Below, one piece after another: positions 17,988-28,351 of a stretch of 56,879 nucleotides of DNA (within the stretch, counting starts at the first letter, position 1; each line of letters begins with the position of its first letter). The notes below the pieces were generated by a model. That model was not told where the DNA came from, did not search any database, and saw nothing but the letters and a program-made list of their open reading frames with translations. This DNA comes from Acidobacteriaceae bacterium (lineage in GTDB: Bacteria; Acidobacteriota; Terriglobia; Terriglobales; Acidobacteriaceae), in contig JASHOC010000237.1 of the NCBI GenBank assembly GCA_030041305.1, positions 1 to 56,879 on the forward strand, written 5' to 3'. Made by a program: the position numbers and the translations under genes.

Positions 17988-20900
17988 TTGCGGAGCATGG
18001 CAGTTCGAGAGCGTGGCCATCATCCGGGTCTTCGCGGTCCCGACTGGGTTCCCCTGCGGATCGGTTGGCTGTTTCTGCTTCTCTTCTGCTGCGCAATCAC
18101 AGCAACTGAGTGTTGGGACGCATGTTGGGGCCAGGAGGTTGGCGCGCTGGCCGGTGGCGGCGCGGGGGCTCCTGCCGCGACTCCCAGCGATCCGGCAACG
18201 CCTGCGCCCGCCGGGTTGGGCGCGGAACTGCGCTGGGCAGGCCTTCCAGTGGTGCGCATCGACTTTGAAGACGTGCCGGTCGACCGCCTGCGGCCGCTAG
18301 CCGGCCATTTGGCCCAAGCAACGGGGACCCCGCTGAGCGCTGCGGCGCTGCGCGAGAGCCTGCGCCAGCTTTACGCCACCGGGCTTTATGACACGATTGA
18401 GGCCGCAGGCGCGCGGGAAGGAGACGGCGTGGCCCTGGTATTTCGCGGCCGACCACGCATGTTCATCGGCACGGTGAGCGTGGACGGGGCCAAGGGAGCG
18501 ACCGTGAACGCGCAATTGGAGCGAGCCAGCGATCTGGCGCCGGGAACGCGCTTCACCGAGGCCAAGCTGACCCAGGCCTTGACGCAGATGCGCGCGGCGC
18601 TGGCGAATGATGGCTTTCCCGATCCGGCGATTGAGCAGAAGCTCACGCGGCATCCGGTCGAACAGCTTGTCGACATTGCCTTCCACGTCAGCTCGGGGGC
18701 GCAGGCGCGGGTGGGGTCGGTGGGGGTGACGGGCGACAGCGGCATGACGGCGGGGGAGTTCCGGCGCCGCGCGCACTTGAGGAAAGGTTCCCATTTGGAT
18801 CACGACACGGTGAACCACGCCCTGGACTCGGTGCTGGAGCACTACCAGAAGCAGGAACGATTGGAAGCCGACGTGAAGTTGGCCGCGGAGCAGTACGACG
18901 GGACGTCGAAACTGGCTGACTTCAGTTTCACCGCCAATCGGGGCCCGGTGGTGCGGGTGCGGGTGGAAGGGGCGAGTCTGGATGCCGACCACGTACGTCG
19001 GCTCATCCCCATTTACCAGGAGGGAAGCGTGGATGAAGACCTGCTGAACGAGGGTAACCGGCGGCTGCGGGACTACTATCAGCGGCTGGGGTACTTCGAC
19101 GTAAAAGTGGGTCATAGCGAAGAATCGCGCGGCGACAAGGAAGTGACGATTGTGTTTACCGTGGATTTGGGCCAGCGGCGGCGGGTGGAGCGCGTGGCGG
19201 TGACCGGAAACCACTACTTCGACGCCGGCACGCTGAAGGATTTGCTGAGCGTGCGCGCCGCCAACACATTGGACCGGCACGGCGCCTACAGTCAGTCTCT
19301 GCTGGCGGGAGACGTAAGCACGTTGCAGGCGGTCTATCAGAACAACGGGTTTTCGCAAGTGAAAGTGGCGCCCGAAGTGAACACGCCGGAGACGGCGGCG
19401 GCGCAGGCAGGTGGGGCGGCCGCCGATCCGCCGGGAGAAGCGGGAGGAGCCAAGCTGGCTCCGCTGGTCGTGACCTATCGGATTGACGAGGGACCGCAAC
19501 TGCGCGTGGGGGTGGTGCAGATTGAAGGGAACGCGCATATGGCCACGGACCTGTTGACGCCGCTGTTGAACACGATTCCCGGCCAGTTGTTCAGCCTCCG
19601 CAACCTGGCGGGCGATCGCGACGCGTTGCTGACCCTGTATTTGAGCCGGGGATTCGACCAGGCTGCGGTGAACGTTTCGCAACATCCTGAGGAGGCGGAC
19701 GCGAACAGAGTGGATGTGGCCTTCCGCATCGACGAGGGCGAACAGGTTTTTGTGCGCAATGTGCTGCTGACGGGCCTGCATTACACGCGGCCGGCGACGG
19801 TGGCAAACGCCATTACGATCCACGCCGGCGACCCGCTGAACAACACCGCGCTTTCGGACACGCAGCGCAATCTGTACGAATACGCGCTGTTTAACGAAGT
19901 GAACACGGCAGTCGAAAATCCGGCCGGCAGCGAGGCGTACAAAACGGTGCTGCTGCAGGCCGTGGAGGCGCGGCGCTGGGCGCTGACGTACGGTTTCGGT
20001 TTCGAGGCGCAGACGGGCCAGCCGCAGAACAACTGCCAGGGCGCGTTCGCTGGAGGCGTGAAGTGCAATCCCAACGGAAAGACCGGGGTGAGCCCGCGCG
20101 TGCTGGCTGCAATCACGCGCAACGACCTGTTCGGACGCGAGCAGTCCGCCTCGCTGCAAGGGACCTATGGATTGCTGGAGCAGAGCATCAATTTGCTCTA
20201 CCAGATTCCGCGCTTCGAGGGGGCGCGGAATTTCGGACTGACGTTTTCGGGCGGCTACGCCAACTCGCAGGACGTGACGACGTATGTGGCGTCGCGGCTG
20301 GACGGAGGATTCCGGTGGAACGAGAGCTTTCTCAGCCCCGGTTCGTGGCTTTCCAAAGCGAACACGATGATCTACGAGCTGGATTTCCGCCGCGTGAAAG
20401 TGGCTTCGAGCAGCCTGCAGGTATTCCCGCAGGAAATTCCGGAGCTGGCGGCGGCGGTGCGCGTGTCGGGACCGGCGTTTACCTGGATTCGCGATACGCG
20501 CGACTCGGCGATGGACGCGCATCGCGGCACGTACACGACGTTCCAGGAATTTCTTTCCGCGAAGATGTTTGGGGCGCAAGCGGAGTTCGACCGCATCGAC
20601 ACCTCAAACTCGAGCTATTACGGGTTCGACAAGGACCGCATCGTGCTGGCGCGCAACACCCGGTACGGGCAGGTGCGGGCGTTCGGGTCGGGCTCGAGCG
20701 AGCTGATTCCGCTGCCGGAACGGCTGTACGCCGGCGGTCCCATTTCGCTGCGCGGCTTTTCGCAGAACGCCGCCGGCCCGCGCGACCCGGAGACGGGCTA
20801 CCCGGTGGGCGGCGCAGGCGCGCTGATTAACAGCACTGAATTACGGCTGCCACCGCCCACGCTCCCCTGGCTCGGCAACACGGTGAGCTTCGTGCTGTTT

Positions 20901-21293
20901 GAAGACATGGGCAACGTGTTCACCAACGCCACGGACGCCTGGACCAGCGCGCTGCGCGTTCACCAGCCCGATCGCGACGCGTGCAAAGAGACGGCCACGG
21001 TGGACGACACGCAGAGCTACGACCCGACCGGGCCGGTGACGTCCACGGGGCAGCAGGGCGCGTGCAACTTCAACTACTTCTCGCAGACGCCCGGCGTTGG
21101 GCTGCGCTACCATACGCCCATCGGACCGATTCGCTTCGACTTCAGCTATAACCTGAATCCGCCTATCTTTCCGGTGAACATCAACTACTCCATGGGCTAC
21201 TCCACCGCAAATCCGTATGGCCCGTACGGAGACCCGCACGTGGCCGGCGCGCCGCATTTCAATTTCTTTTTCAGCTTGGGGCAGACGTTTTAG
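17988..21293 (+). CDS. Omp85-family outer-membrane assembly protein (BamA/TamA-like)
   Basis: A 1101-residue beta-barrel insertase. A signal sequence (IGWLFLLLFCCAITA) is followed by several POTRA repeats, recognisable by helix/strand patterns such as LRPLAGHLAQATGTPLSAAALRESL and RRLRDYYQRLGYFDVKV. A low-complexity linker (AAAQAGGAAADPPGEAGG) sits inside the POTRA array near residue 475. The C-terminal barrel (about residue 660 onward) shows the lid-loop motif ISLRGFSQNAAGP and the terminal block GVGLRYHTPIGPIRFDFSY, ending in Phe. It is longer than typical BamA (about 800). TTG at 17988 has GGGAG 7 bases upstream; ATG at 17997 is the alternative. Linkage to a TamB gene makes a TamA-like role equally possible. 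Confidence 0.92.
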   Translation: MRSMAVRERGHHPGLRGPDWVPLRIGWLFLLLFCCAITATECWDACWGQEVGALAGGGAGAPAATPSDPATPAPAGLGAELRWAGLPVVRIDFEDVPVDRLRPLAGHLAQATGTPLSAAALRESLRQLYATGLYDTIEAAGAREGDGVALVFRGRPRMFIGTVSVDGAKGATVNAQLERASDLAPGTRFTEAKLTQALTQMRAALANDGFPDPAIEQKLTRHPVEQLVDIAFHVSSGAQARVGSVGVTGDSGMTAGEFRRRAHLRKGSHLDHDTVNHALDSVLEHYQKQERLEADVKLAAEQYDGTSKLADFSFTANRGPVVRVRVEGASLDADHVRRLIPIYQEGSVDEDLLNEGNRRLRDYYQRLGYFDVKVGHSEESRGDKEVTIVFTVDLGQRRRVERVAVTGNHYFDAGTLKDLLSVRAANTLDRHGAYSQSLLAGDVSTLQAVYQNNGFSQVKVAPEVNTPETAAAQAGGAAADPPGEAGGAKLAPLVVTYRIDEGPQLRVGVVQIEGNAHMATDLLTPLLNTIPGQLFSLRNLAGDRDALLTLYLSRGFDQAAVNVSQHPEEADANRVDVAFRIDEGEQVFVRNVLLTGLHYTRPATVANAITIHAGDPLNNTALSDTQRNLYEYALFNEVNTAVENPAGSEAYKTVLLQAVEARRWALTYGFGFEAQTGQPQNNCQGAFAGGVKCNPNGKTGVSPRVLAAITRNDLFGREQSASLQGTYGLLEQSINLLYQIPRFEGARNFGLTFSGGYANSQDVTTYVASRLDGGFRWNESFLSPGSWLSKANTMIYELDFRRVKVASSSLQVFPQEIPELAAAVRVSGPAFTWIRDTRDSAMDAHRGTYTTFQEFLSAKMFGAQAEFDRIDTSNSSYYGFDKDRIVLARNTRYGQVRAFGSGSSELIPLPERLYAGGPISLRGFSQNAAGPRDPETGYPVGGAGALINSTELRLPPPTLPWLGNTVSFVLFEDMGNVFTNATDAWTSALRVHQPDRDACKETATVDDTQSYDPTGPVTSTGQQGACNFNYFSQTPGVGLRYHTPIGPIRFDFSYNLNPPIFPVNINYSMGYSTANPYGPYGDPHVAGAPHFNFFFSLGQTF

Positions 21294-21322
21294 CGACTGG
21301 GGACCAAAAGACTAACGGACCG

Positions 21323-22177
21323 ATGAAGCCGAGATTTTCAATGCGGAGGGCTGGCAGCCGGCGGGGATCAAGACCCCAGCTCCATTTGCGCGGACCTTGG
21401 CGGCATGGGCTTGGCTTGCTTTTCGCTTTTTTCACGGCGAGCGCGGCGGCTCTGCCTGGCTGGGCGCAGAAGGAGCCCGGGCGAGCTGGCGCACCCACCG
21501 CTGCGCCCGTGGTTCTGGACGAGGCGGTAGCGGTGGTAAATAAGCGGCTGATTCTGGCCAGCGACCTGGACGACGAAATCGGGCTGTCGGTTCTGGAGCC
21601 GGACATTGCGGGACAGGGACCGCTGACGCGCGGCGAAGCGCTGGACCGGCTGATCAGCCGCACGCTGATCGAGCAGCAGATTCGACAGGAGGACGTGGAG
21701 GCGGCCGAGCCTAAGCCGGCGGAGGTCGAGGCGCGGCTGAAGCAACTTCGCACTGAGCTTCCCGCATGCGTGCGTGCGAACTGCGCGTCGGAAGCGGGAT
21801 GGGAGGCGTTTCTGGCCAGACACGAACTGACCGAGCGGCGCGTAGAGGCGTTTATCCGTTACCGGATGGAGATTTTGCGGTTCATCGAGCAGCGGTTCCG
21901 GCCGGGAATCCGCATTACGGAGTCGCAGATTGAAACCTATTACCGCGGCACGCTTTTGCCCCAGTACGCCGCAGGTGAAGCCGTCCCGCCGCTCAGAGAC
22001 GTGGCTCCGCGGATCGAGGAGATCCTGCTGGAGCAGCAGGTGAACGTTCTCTTCGGCCAGTGGCTCGACAATCTGCGCCAACAGGGCGATGTGGAGATCC
22101 TGGACCCGGCACTGGAAGCGTCGGCAAGCAAGTCCGCGAGCGCAGGCGCAGGCGCGATCACCGGAGGCCGGCCATGA
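21323..22177 (+). CDS. SurA N-domain-like periplasmic chaperone without PPIase domain
   Basis: A 284-residue exported protein. A basic start and a hydrophobic run (GLGLLFAFFTASAAALPGWAQ) form a signal peptide or anchor. The core opens with DEAVAVVNKRLILASDLDDEI and EALDRLISRTLIEQQI, the SurA N-terminal chaperone pattern. A C-terminal region (ITESQIETYYRGTLLPQY, LRDVAPRIEEILLEQQ) packs with it in SurA. No parvulin rotamase domain lies between, so it would be a holdase for outer-membrane proteins. It sits 29 bases after the Omp85 gene and overlaps the TamB start by ATGA, so all three are one operon. Confidence 0.8.
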   Translation: MKPRFSMRRAGSRRGSRPQLHLRGPWRHGLGLLFAFFTASAAALPGWAQKEPGRAGAPTAAPVVLDEAVAVVNKRLILASDLDDEIGLSVLEPDIAGQGPLTRGEALDRLISRTLIEQQIRQEDVEAAEPKPAEVEARLKQLRTELPACVRANCASEAGWEAFLARHELTERRVEAFIRYRMEILRFIEQRFRPGIRITESQIETYYRGTLLPQYAAGEAVPPLRDVAPRIEEILLEQQVNVLFGQWLDNLRQQGDVEILDPALEASASKSASAGAGAITGGRP

Positions 22178-25100
22178 GCGAGCAACCTGGGACTGCCGAG
22201 CGGCGGGGCCACCGGTGGCGCCGACGCTTGCGGCGATTCTTTCTGCGCCACTTGCCGCTCTCGATCGCCGGCCTGGTGATTTTGACGATTCTGGCGGCGA
22301 CTGCCGGATATTTCTATGCCAGCTCGGCGAGATTCGAAAACACAGTGCGCGAGCAGCTGGCCGCATCGCTGGAGCGATTGACGGGCGGGCAAGTGGAGAT
22401 TGCCGGGTTCCATTGGCGATTGCTCGATCTCGAAGCGGACGCGCGGGGGCTGGTGATCCATGGACGTGAAGCGCCGGGTGAAGCGCCCTATGCGCGCATC
22501 GGCCACCTGCGGGTGCGGCTGAGCATTTTCGGATTTTTGAGCCCGCGGATTCTGCTTTCGGACCTGGAGATCGACCAGCCGGCGATGCACTTGATCGTGT
22601 ACCCCGACGGTTCGACGAACCAGCCGCATCCGCGACGCCGGCGAACGGGCAAACCGGCGCTGGATCGCTTGTTCGATCTTGAGGCCGGTCATGTGGTCAT
22701 TACCAGCGCGGTTGTGGACTACGAAAACCGCGCGGCGTCGTTCGACTTTCAGGATCGCTTTGCGCCGCTCGACTTGGCGGCCGACCACGTTGCGCTGCGC
22801 ATGAGCTATGTTCCGGCCGCTGCGGGCGGCCGCGAAAGCTATCGCATCGAAGCCGGGGCAGGGGACGTGGAACTCGAGCGCGGCGTGCCGCACGCGCCGC
22901 CGCCGGTGCGGGGCCGGCTGTCGGCCACTCTGGACCTAACGCGCAACGCCGCTTCTTTGCGCAGCCTGCGCTTGACGGCGGAAAGCGGCGGCCAGAGCCA
23001 CTCGCTTCAAATCGCGGGCGCGCTCGAAGATTTTGCGCATCCTCATTGGCAGGCTGCAGCGAGCGGCGAGCTGGACATGCGTCTCCTTGAGCCGGTGACC
23101 GGCTATCCGTACGCGCCGGAGGGAATCGCTCGGATTGATTTGGCCGCCGCGGGACAGGGCGGCCAGTTTCGCGTTGACGGCGGAGTCCATGTGCAGGATG
23201 GGGCGTATGTGGGCACCGGCGTTGCGGCGCGACGCGTGAACCTCGACGCGCGGGTCCACGCCGATCCCTCGGAACTGGCGATCAGCCAGATTGTGGCGCG
23301 GCTGGGACAGGGCGGCCGCATCGAAGGATCAATCGCACTCACGCACTGGCTGCCGCCGCTGGCGGGCGCGGCCGTGGTGGGGCCGGCGCCGGCGACGCGC
23401 ATGACCAAGGAGCGCATACCTGTCGTTGTCCGTGCAGCGGATACGACCATTCCGGTGGACGGCAAGGTGACGGCGCAGTTCAAGGGCGTGGCGCTGAACA
23501 CGATTCTCGATATGGTAAGCGAGCCGCCCTATCAGCGTTTGGGGGTGGACGCGCAGATCGACGGCTCAGCAACAGCCACCTGGTCGAAGGGCGACGACCG
23601 CACCGTGGTGGTGAGCGCGACGCTGGGATTGAGCCCGTCAGCGGCGCCGGCGGCCGGTGAAGCGCCCACACGCGGAGTGGTGGACGCAAGCTACACGCAG
23701 CGCGACGGCTCGGTTCAGGTGCGGAAGCTGGAAATTGAAACCCCCGACAGCCAATTTGCCGCAACCGGCACGCTGGGCGCTTATCCGCTGAACGGGCCTA
23801 CATCGCTTGCGGTGAATTTTCACTCGAAGAACCTGGGCGATTTCGACGCGGTGCTGCGCAGCCTGGGGCTGAAGCGGGGCGGGAAATCGGGCGTCGCAGC
23901 GCTTCCCGCGAAAATGGAGGGGCAAGCCGATTTTCACGGCGCATGGACAGGCTCGCTGGTGCGGCCGCATCTTACGGGTAGTCTGCAGGCCACGCAAGTG
24001 ACGTTGGAATTGCCCCCGGCGGCCGGTTCGAGCCAGCCGCGGCTCATCGCTCTCTACTCCGCGCAAGCCAGGGGCAGCTACTCGCCGGCGCGGATCTCCA
24101 TCGACCACGGACTGCTGGTGCACGGAGGCGCCCGGCTGACCGTGAGGGGCACGCTGGACGCGGCGCCAGACCTGCCGGCTGACCCGACAGACGATCCAAG
24201 GGCTGAGCCGCGTGCGCCACCGCGCGTTGAAGCGCCCGTGGAGGGGACGGCGACCGGTGATTCGGCGACTGGCGATCTGGAGTTCAACGGAAATTCCATG
24301 CTTCATGTCATGGTGCAGGCTGCGCAACTCGGGGTGGGCGCGTTGCAGCCGTTCTTCCGCGACAAATTACCGGCCAGGGGCGCGCTCACCGCGCAGGTTC
24401 ACGCCGATGGCCCATTGCATGCGCCCTCGGCTTCGGGATGGTTGGAGCTGGAGGGCGGCAGCCTGTTTGGCGAACCGGTGACTCGCGCGCGGGCCCAGGG
24501 AACGCTGACCAACGGCGCGCTGCACGTAGCTTCGGTGAATCTGAGCGCCGCGGGCGGAACTGTTACGGGTGCGGGCAATTATGAGTTCGCCTCGCGGCGT
24601 TTCCAGATCAGCGCACAGGGGACAGGAATTCAGCTGGCGCAGATCGGCTGGATCGAACGCCATCAATTGGCGGCGGTGGGCACGCTGGCGCTCTCGGTTT
24701 CCGGTTCCGGCACGTTCGACAATCCCCGCCTCGAGGGCCACGCAGAGCTGAGTTCGCTGACGTTGGGCGGCGAGCCGCTCGGACGCGTGGAAGTTGCGGC
24801 GCACACGACAGGGCGAGCGCTCGATTACGAACTGACAACGCGCCTGGAGGGCGCAGCGCTTACGCTCGACGGCGAAACCGCGCTCAGCGGCGACTACGCC
24901 ACGCAAAACCGGCTGGATTTTTCCGAGTTCGACATTGACGCGCTGTTCAAGGTGGCGCACGTTGAATCGGTAAACGGCCAGTCGGCGCTTGCAGGGACGG
25001 TGACGGTGGCCGGACCGCTGGCGCACCCCGACGAACTACACGGCGAGGCGCGCCTCGAGGAGTTGGCGGTCACGGTGGAGGGCGTGCATTTGGCGAGCCA

Positions 25101-26496
25101 GGGCGGTGCGCACGCCACGCTGGCTGATTCCACGATTTCTCTCGATCCGGTCCACGTGACGGGCGAGAACACCGATTTGCGGGCGCAGGGACGGTTGGCG
25201 CTCAAGGGTGCGCAGCGGCTGGATTTCGCGGCCAGTGGCTCGATCAATATGAAGCTGGCTGAGACGCTCGATCCCGACCTGACGGCGAGCGGCGTCACTA
25301 CATTTCAGGTGGAGGCGCACGGGCCGATGCGCGATCCGGGACTGCGGGGGCGCATCGAGGTGGAAAACGGATCGCTTTCGCTCGAAGATCTGCCCAACGG
25401 ACTGAGCCAGTTGCACGGGACGCTCGAATTCAACAAGGACCGGCTGGAGGTGCGCAGCCTGACGGCGATGACCGGCGGAGGCCTGCTGAGCGTGGGCGGA
25501 TTTCTGGCTTACCAGCACGGCGTCTACGCCGACCTGACAGTGACGGGCAAGGGCGTGCGTATCCGCTACCCGCAGGGGATCAGCTCCCTGGCCGACGCGA
25601 GCCTGCGGCTGGAAGGCACGGAGCCCAACCTGCTCTTGAGCGGCAACGTGCTGATCACGCGGTTTACGGCCAGCCCCGACCTCGATCTTGCTTCGCTTGC
25701 CGCGCAGACCAACACTTCGGGAGAGTCGCTGGCGCCGCCCGACGCGCCCTCCAATCACGTGCGGCTCGACGTGCACCTGGCTTCATCGCCGCAGTTGAAT
25801 TTCCAGAACGCGTTCGCCAAGCTGGCCGGGGACGTGGACCTGCACGTGCGCGGCACTCTGGCGTCGCCGTCGATTCTGGGCCAGGTGTCAATCACCGAGG
25901 GCAACGCGATTATTGCCGGGACGCGCTACGAGCTGCAGCGGGGCCAAATTACATTTACGAATCCGGTGCGCATCGAGCCGGTGATCGACCTGACTGCGAC
26001 GGCGCACGTGGAAGACTACGACATCACGCTGGGCCTGCATGGTTCGCCTGAGAAGATGTCGGTCACGTATCGCAGCGATCCGCCGCTGCCCGAAACCGAC
26101 GTGGTCTCGCTGCTGGCCTTGGGGCACACCGAGGACCAGGAGCGGCTGTACACGCAGCAGCAGGAGCAGGAGCTCTCGAATCCCTCCACCGACGCGCTAC
26201 TGGGCGGAGCGCTGAACGCCACAGTCAGCAGCCGGGTGCAGAAATTGTTTGGAGCGGGGTCGGTGAAAGTCGATCCCGATTATCTGGGGGCGTTCGGCAA
26301 CTCCACTTCGCGCATCACGGTGCAGGAGCAGGTAGGGCGCAACTTGACGCTCACCTATGCGACGGATGTGAACACCACCGGGCAGCAGTTGCTGCAGGCT
26401 GAAATCGCAGTGAACCGTCATGTGTCCGTGGTGGTGGCGCGTGACGAAGCGGGCGTGTTTTCCATGGTGATCAAAGCCACGCGGCGCTACCGGTGA
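22174..26496 (+). CDS. tamB: TamB-like translocation/assembly module protein (DUF490)
   Basis: A 1440-residue AsmA/TamB-class protein spanning the envelope. A cytoplasmic basic start (HRWRRRLRRFFLRHLPL) and one TM helix (IAGLVILTILAATAGYFYA) anchor it in the inner membrane. A very long run of beta strands follows, with AsmA-like LEADARGLVIHG near the start, as in bridge-like lipid or protein transfer proteins. The C-terminal DUF490 domain is clear: GNAIIAGTRYELQRGQITF, NPVRIEPVIDLTATA and PPLPETDVVSLLALG. Two Pro/Ala/Thr-rich spacers occur, near residues 485 and 680. ATG at 22174 overlaps the stop of the chaperone gene and is preceded by CGGAGG. Confidence 0.92.
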   Translation: MSEQPGTAERRGHRWRRRLRRFFLRHLPLSIAGLVILTILAATAGYFYASSARFENTVREQLAASLERLTGGQVEIAGFHWRLLDLEADARGLVIHGREAPGEAPYARIGHLRVRLSIFGFLSPRILLSDLEIDQPAMHLIVYPDGSTNQPHPRRRRTGKPALDRLFDLEAGHVVITSAVVDYENRAASFDFQDRFAPLDLAADHVALRMSYVPAAAGGRESYRIEAGAGDVELERGVPHAPPPVRGRLSATLDLTRNAASLRSLRLTAESGGQSHSLQIAGALEDFAHPHWQAAASGELDMRLLEPVTGYPYAPEGIARIDLAAAGQGGQFRVDGGVHVQDGAYVGTGVAARRVNLDARVHADPSELAISQIVARLGQGGRIEGSIALTHWLPPLAGAAVVGPAPATRMTKERIPVVVRAADTTIPVDGKVTAQFKGVALNTILDMVSEPPYQRLGVDAQIDGSATATWSKGDDRTVVVSATLGLSPSAAPAAGEAPTRGVVDASYTQRDGSVQVRKLEIETPDSQFAATGTLGAYPLNGPTSLAVNFHSKNLGDFDAVLRSLGLKRGGKSGVAALPAKMEGQADFHGAWTGSLVRPHLTGSLQATQVTLELPPAAGSSQPRLIALYSAQARGSYSPARISIDHGLLVHGGARLTVRGTLDAAPDLPADPTDDPRAEPRAPPRVEAPVEGTATGDSATGDLEFNGNSMLHVMVQAAQLGVGALQPFFRDKLPARGALTAQVHADGPLHAPSASGWLELEGGSLFGEPVTRARAQGTLTNGALHVASVNLSAAGGTVTGAGNYEFASRRFQISAQGTGIQLAQIGWIERHQLAAVGTLALSVSGSGTFDNPRLEGHAELSSLTLGGEPLGRVEVAAHTTGRALDYELTTRLEGAALTLDGETALSGDYATQNRLDFSEFDIDALFKVAHVESVNGQSALAGTVTVAGPLAHPDELHGEARLEELAVTVEGVHLASQGGAHATLADSTISLDPVHVTGENTDLRAQGRLALKGAQRLDFAASGSINMKLAETLDPDLTASGVTTFQVEAHGPMRDPGLRGRIEVENGSLSLEDLPNGLSQLHGTLEFNKDRLEVRSLTAMTGGGLLSVGGFLAYQHGVYADLTVTGKGVRIRYPQGISSLADASLRLEGTEPNLLLSGNVLITRFTASPDLDLASLAAQTNTSGESLAPPDAPSNHVRLDVHLASSPQLNFQNAFAKLAGDVDLHVRGTLASPSILGQVSITEGNAIIAGTRYELQRGQITFTNPVRIEPVIDLTATAHVEDYDITLGLHGSPEKMSVTYRSDPPLPETDVVSLLALGHTEDQERLYTQQQEQELSNPSTDALLGGALNATVSSRVQKLFGAGSVKVDPDYLGAFGNSTSRITVQEQVGRNLTLTYATDVNTTGQQLLQAEIAVNRHVSVVVARDEAGVFSMVIKATRRYR

Positions 26497-26528
26497 GATG
26501 AGGGGTCGGGGGTCGGGGGTCGGGGGTC

Positions 26529-26634
26529 AGGGACTGAGGAACCAAGGGACTGAGGGACCAAGGGACTGAGGGACCAAGGGACTGAGGGACCAAGGGACTG
26601 AGGGGCCAAGGGACTGAGGGACTAAGGGATTAGG
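26529..26634. repeat. 8-nt-period intergenic array GGGACCAA/GGGACTGA
   Basis: A tandem of octamers GGGACYRA, mostly alternating GGGACTGA and GGGACCAA to give a 16-base period, for about 100 bases behind tamB. It is preceded by GGGGTC repeats from 26501. It is the longest example in the window and has no start codon or hairpin logic. Confidence 0.85.
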
Positions 26635-26736
26635 GATTGAGCTTACTCATCGGCTGCGGCGATCACATTTCATTTCCAAAGGCGGCGGTTATCCTAAAAC
26701 TAGAAGAAATCAGATTGAGTTGAGGCGTCTTTTTTC

Positions 26737-28350
26737 GTGGCAACCACCAAGCACCCCCTTGTACTGACGATCCTCGATGGATGGGGATATCGAGCGGAAA
26801 CCCAGAACAACGCCATCGCGATGGCCCGCAAGCCGGCCTACGACAAACTGCTCAGCGAATTTCCGAACACGCTGATCCGGGCGTCGGAACACTTTGTGGG
26901 ATTGCCCGACGGGCAGATGGGCAACAGCGAAGTGGGCCATTTGAACATTGGCGCGGGACGCATTGTGCAGATGGACATTACGCGCATCGACGCCCTGATC
27001 GCATCGGGCGAGTTCGGGCGGATTCCGGCCATCGTGACGGCGATCGAGCGGGCGCGTGAGGGCGGACGGCAACTGCACCTGTTTGGGCTGGTGTCGGACG
27101 GCGGCGTGCATTCGCACAGGGAGCACTTGTACGCGCTGTTGCGGGTGGCGCGCGAGAACGGCGTGGAGCGGGTGTTTGTGCATGCGTTCATGGATGGGCG
27201 CGACACGCTGCCCACTTCGGGGGCGGGCTATATTGCTCAGCTCGAACAGAAGATGCGCGAGTATGGCGTGGGCAAGCTGGCTACGATCAATGGCCGCTAT
27301 TATGCAATGGACCGCGACCGGCGCTGGGAGCGGGAACGCAAGGCTTTCGACGCCATGGTGAACGGAAAGGCCGAGGGCGGCGCGTATGCAAACGCCGTGG
27401 CGCGCATCAAGGAGTGTTACAACAGCGGCACGACCGATGAGTTTCTGGTTCCGTTTGTGGTAACGGACGGGGCGGGGAGGCCGGCGGGGCGGATTCGCGA
27501 TGAGGATGTGTGCATCAATTTCAATTTTCGCGCTGACCGGGCGCGGCAGATTACGCGCGTGCTGGCGCGGGAGAGCGGGTTGAACCATGCGGGCGGGCGC
27601 GACCTGGACGCATGGGAGGCGCTGGACACAACCATTCCGCGCACGGAAATTCCCAAAAAGCTCGACTACGTCTGCATGACGCAGTACGACAAGCTGTACG
27701 AGCTGCCCGTGGTGATTCCGCCTGAATCGATGGACAACATTCTGGCCAATCTGCTGGCGGCGCACCATTTGCGCAACCTGCGCGTGGCGGAGACGGAGAA
27801 GTTTGCGCACGTGACGTATTTCTTCAATGGCGGCGTGGAGAAGCCGTTCCCAGGCGAGGAGCGGATTCTGATTCCCTCGCTCAAGGTGGCTACCTATGAC
27901 CTTGCGCCGCAGATGCAGGCCGAGGCCATTGGCGACGCGGTGGTGAAGGCGGTGAACGACGCGGGGTTCGACTTGATTGTGGTGAACTTCGCCAACGCCG
28001 ACATGGTGGGGCACTCAGGCAAGCTGGAGCCGACGATCAAGGCGATTGAGGCCGTGGATGCGCAACTGGGAAGGATCTATAAGGCCGTGAAGGAAAAGAA
28101 CGGGAGCTGGCTGATCACCGCCGACCATGGCAACGCGGAGACGATGGTGGACCCGGCGACGGGCGGGCCGCACACGGCGCACACCACGAACCCCGTGCCG
28201 TTGATTTACGTAGGCGAAGAGGCGAGCCATTATCGGCTGCGGACGGATGGATCGCTGCGCGATATTTCCCCGACGCTGCTAAACCTGCTGAAACTCGGGC
28301 TGCCGAAAGAGATGACAGGCGGGGATTTGCGGATTCCGCTTGCAACGTGA
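26737..28350 (+). CDS. gpmI: 2,3-bisphosphoglycerate-independent phosphoglycerate mutase
   Basis: Interconverts 3- and 2-phosphoglycerate in glycolysis through a phosphoserine and two Mn ions; cytoplasmic. It is 537 residues, slightly longer than usual (about 510). Motifs: [20 protein letters not shown] at the N-terminus, the nucleophile Ser in [41 protein letters not shown] and, in the C-terminal metal site, [21 protein letters not shown] and [12 protein letters not shown]. The start is GTG at 26737, giving [17 protein letters not shown], since no nearer ATG is in frame. It is monocistronic. Confidence 0.97.
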   Translation: MATTKHPLVLTILDGWGYRAETQNNAIAMARKPAYDKLLSEFPNTLIRASEHFVGLPDGQMGNSEVGHLNIGAGRIVQMDITRIDALIASGEFGRIPAIVTAIERAREGGRQLHLFGLVSDGGVHSHREHLYALLRVARENGVERVFVHAFMDGRDTLPTSGAGYIAQLEQKMREYGVGKLATINGRYYAMDRDRRWERERKAFDAMVNGKAEGGAYANAVARIKECYNSGTTDEFLVPFVVTDGAGRPAGRIRDEDVCINFNFRADRARQITRVLARESGLNHAGGRDLDAWEALDTTIPRTEIPKKLDYVCMTQYDKLYELPVVIPPESMDNILANLLAAHHLRNLRVAETEKFAHVTYFFNGGVEKPFPGEERILIPSLKVATYDLAPQMQAEAIGDAVVKAVNDAGFDLIVVNFANADMVGHSGKLEPTIKAIEAVDAQLGRIYKAVKEKNGSWLITADHGNAETMVDPATGGPHTAHTTNPVPLIYVGEEASHYRLRTDGSLRDISPTLLNLLKLGLPKEMTGGDLRIPLAT

Positions 28351-28351
28351 C

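Noticed and set aside
18297..20579. Minus-strand open frame of 760 codons
   Set aside because: It is antisense to the Omp85 gene and is Arg/His-rich with no domain pattern.
26501..26640. CRISPR-like array behind tamB
   Set aside because: The units are 8 bases long with no spacers and no cas genes are near; this is a simple tandem repeat.
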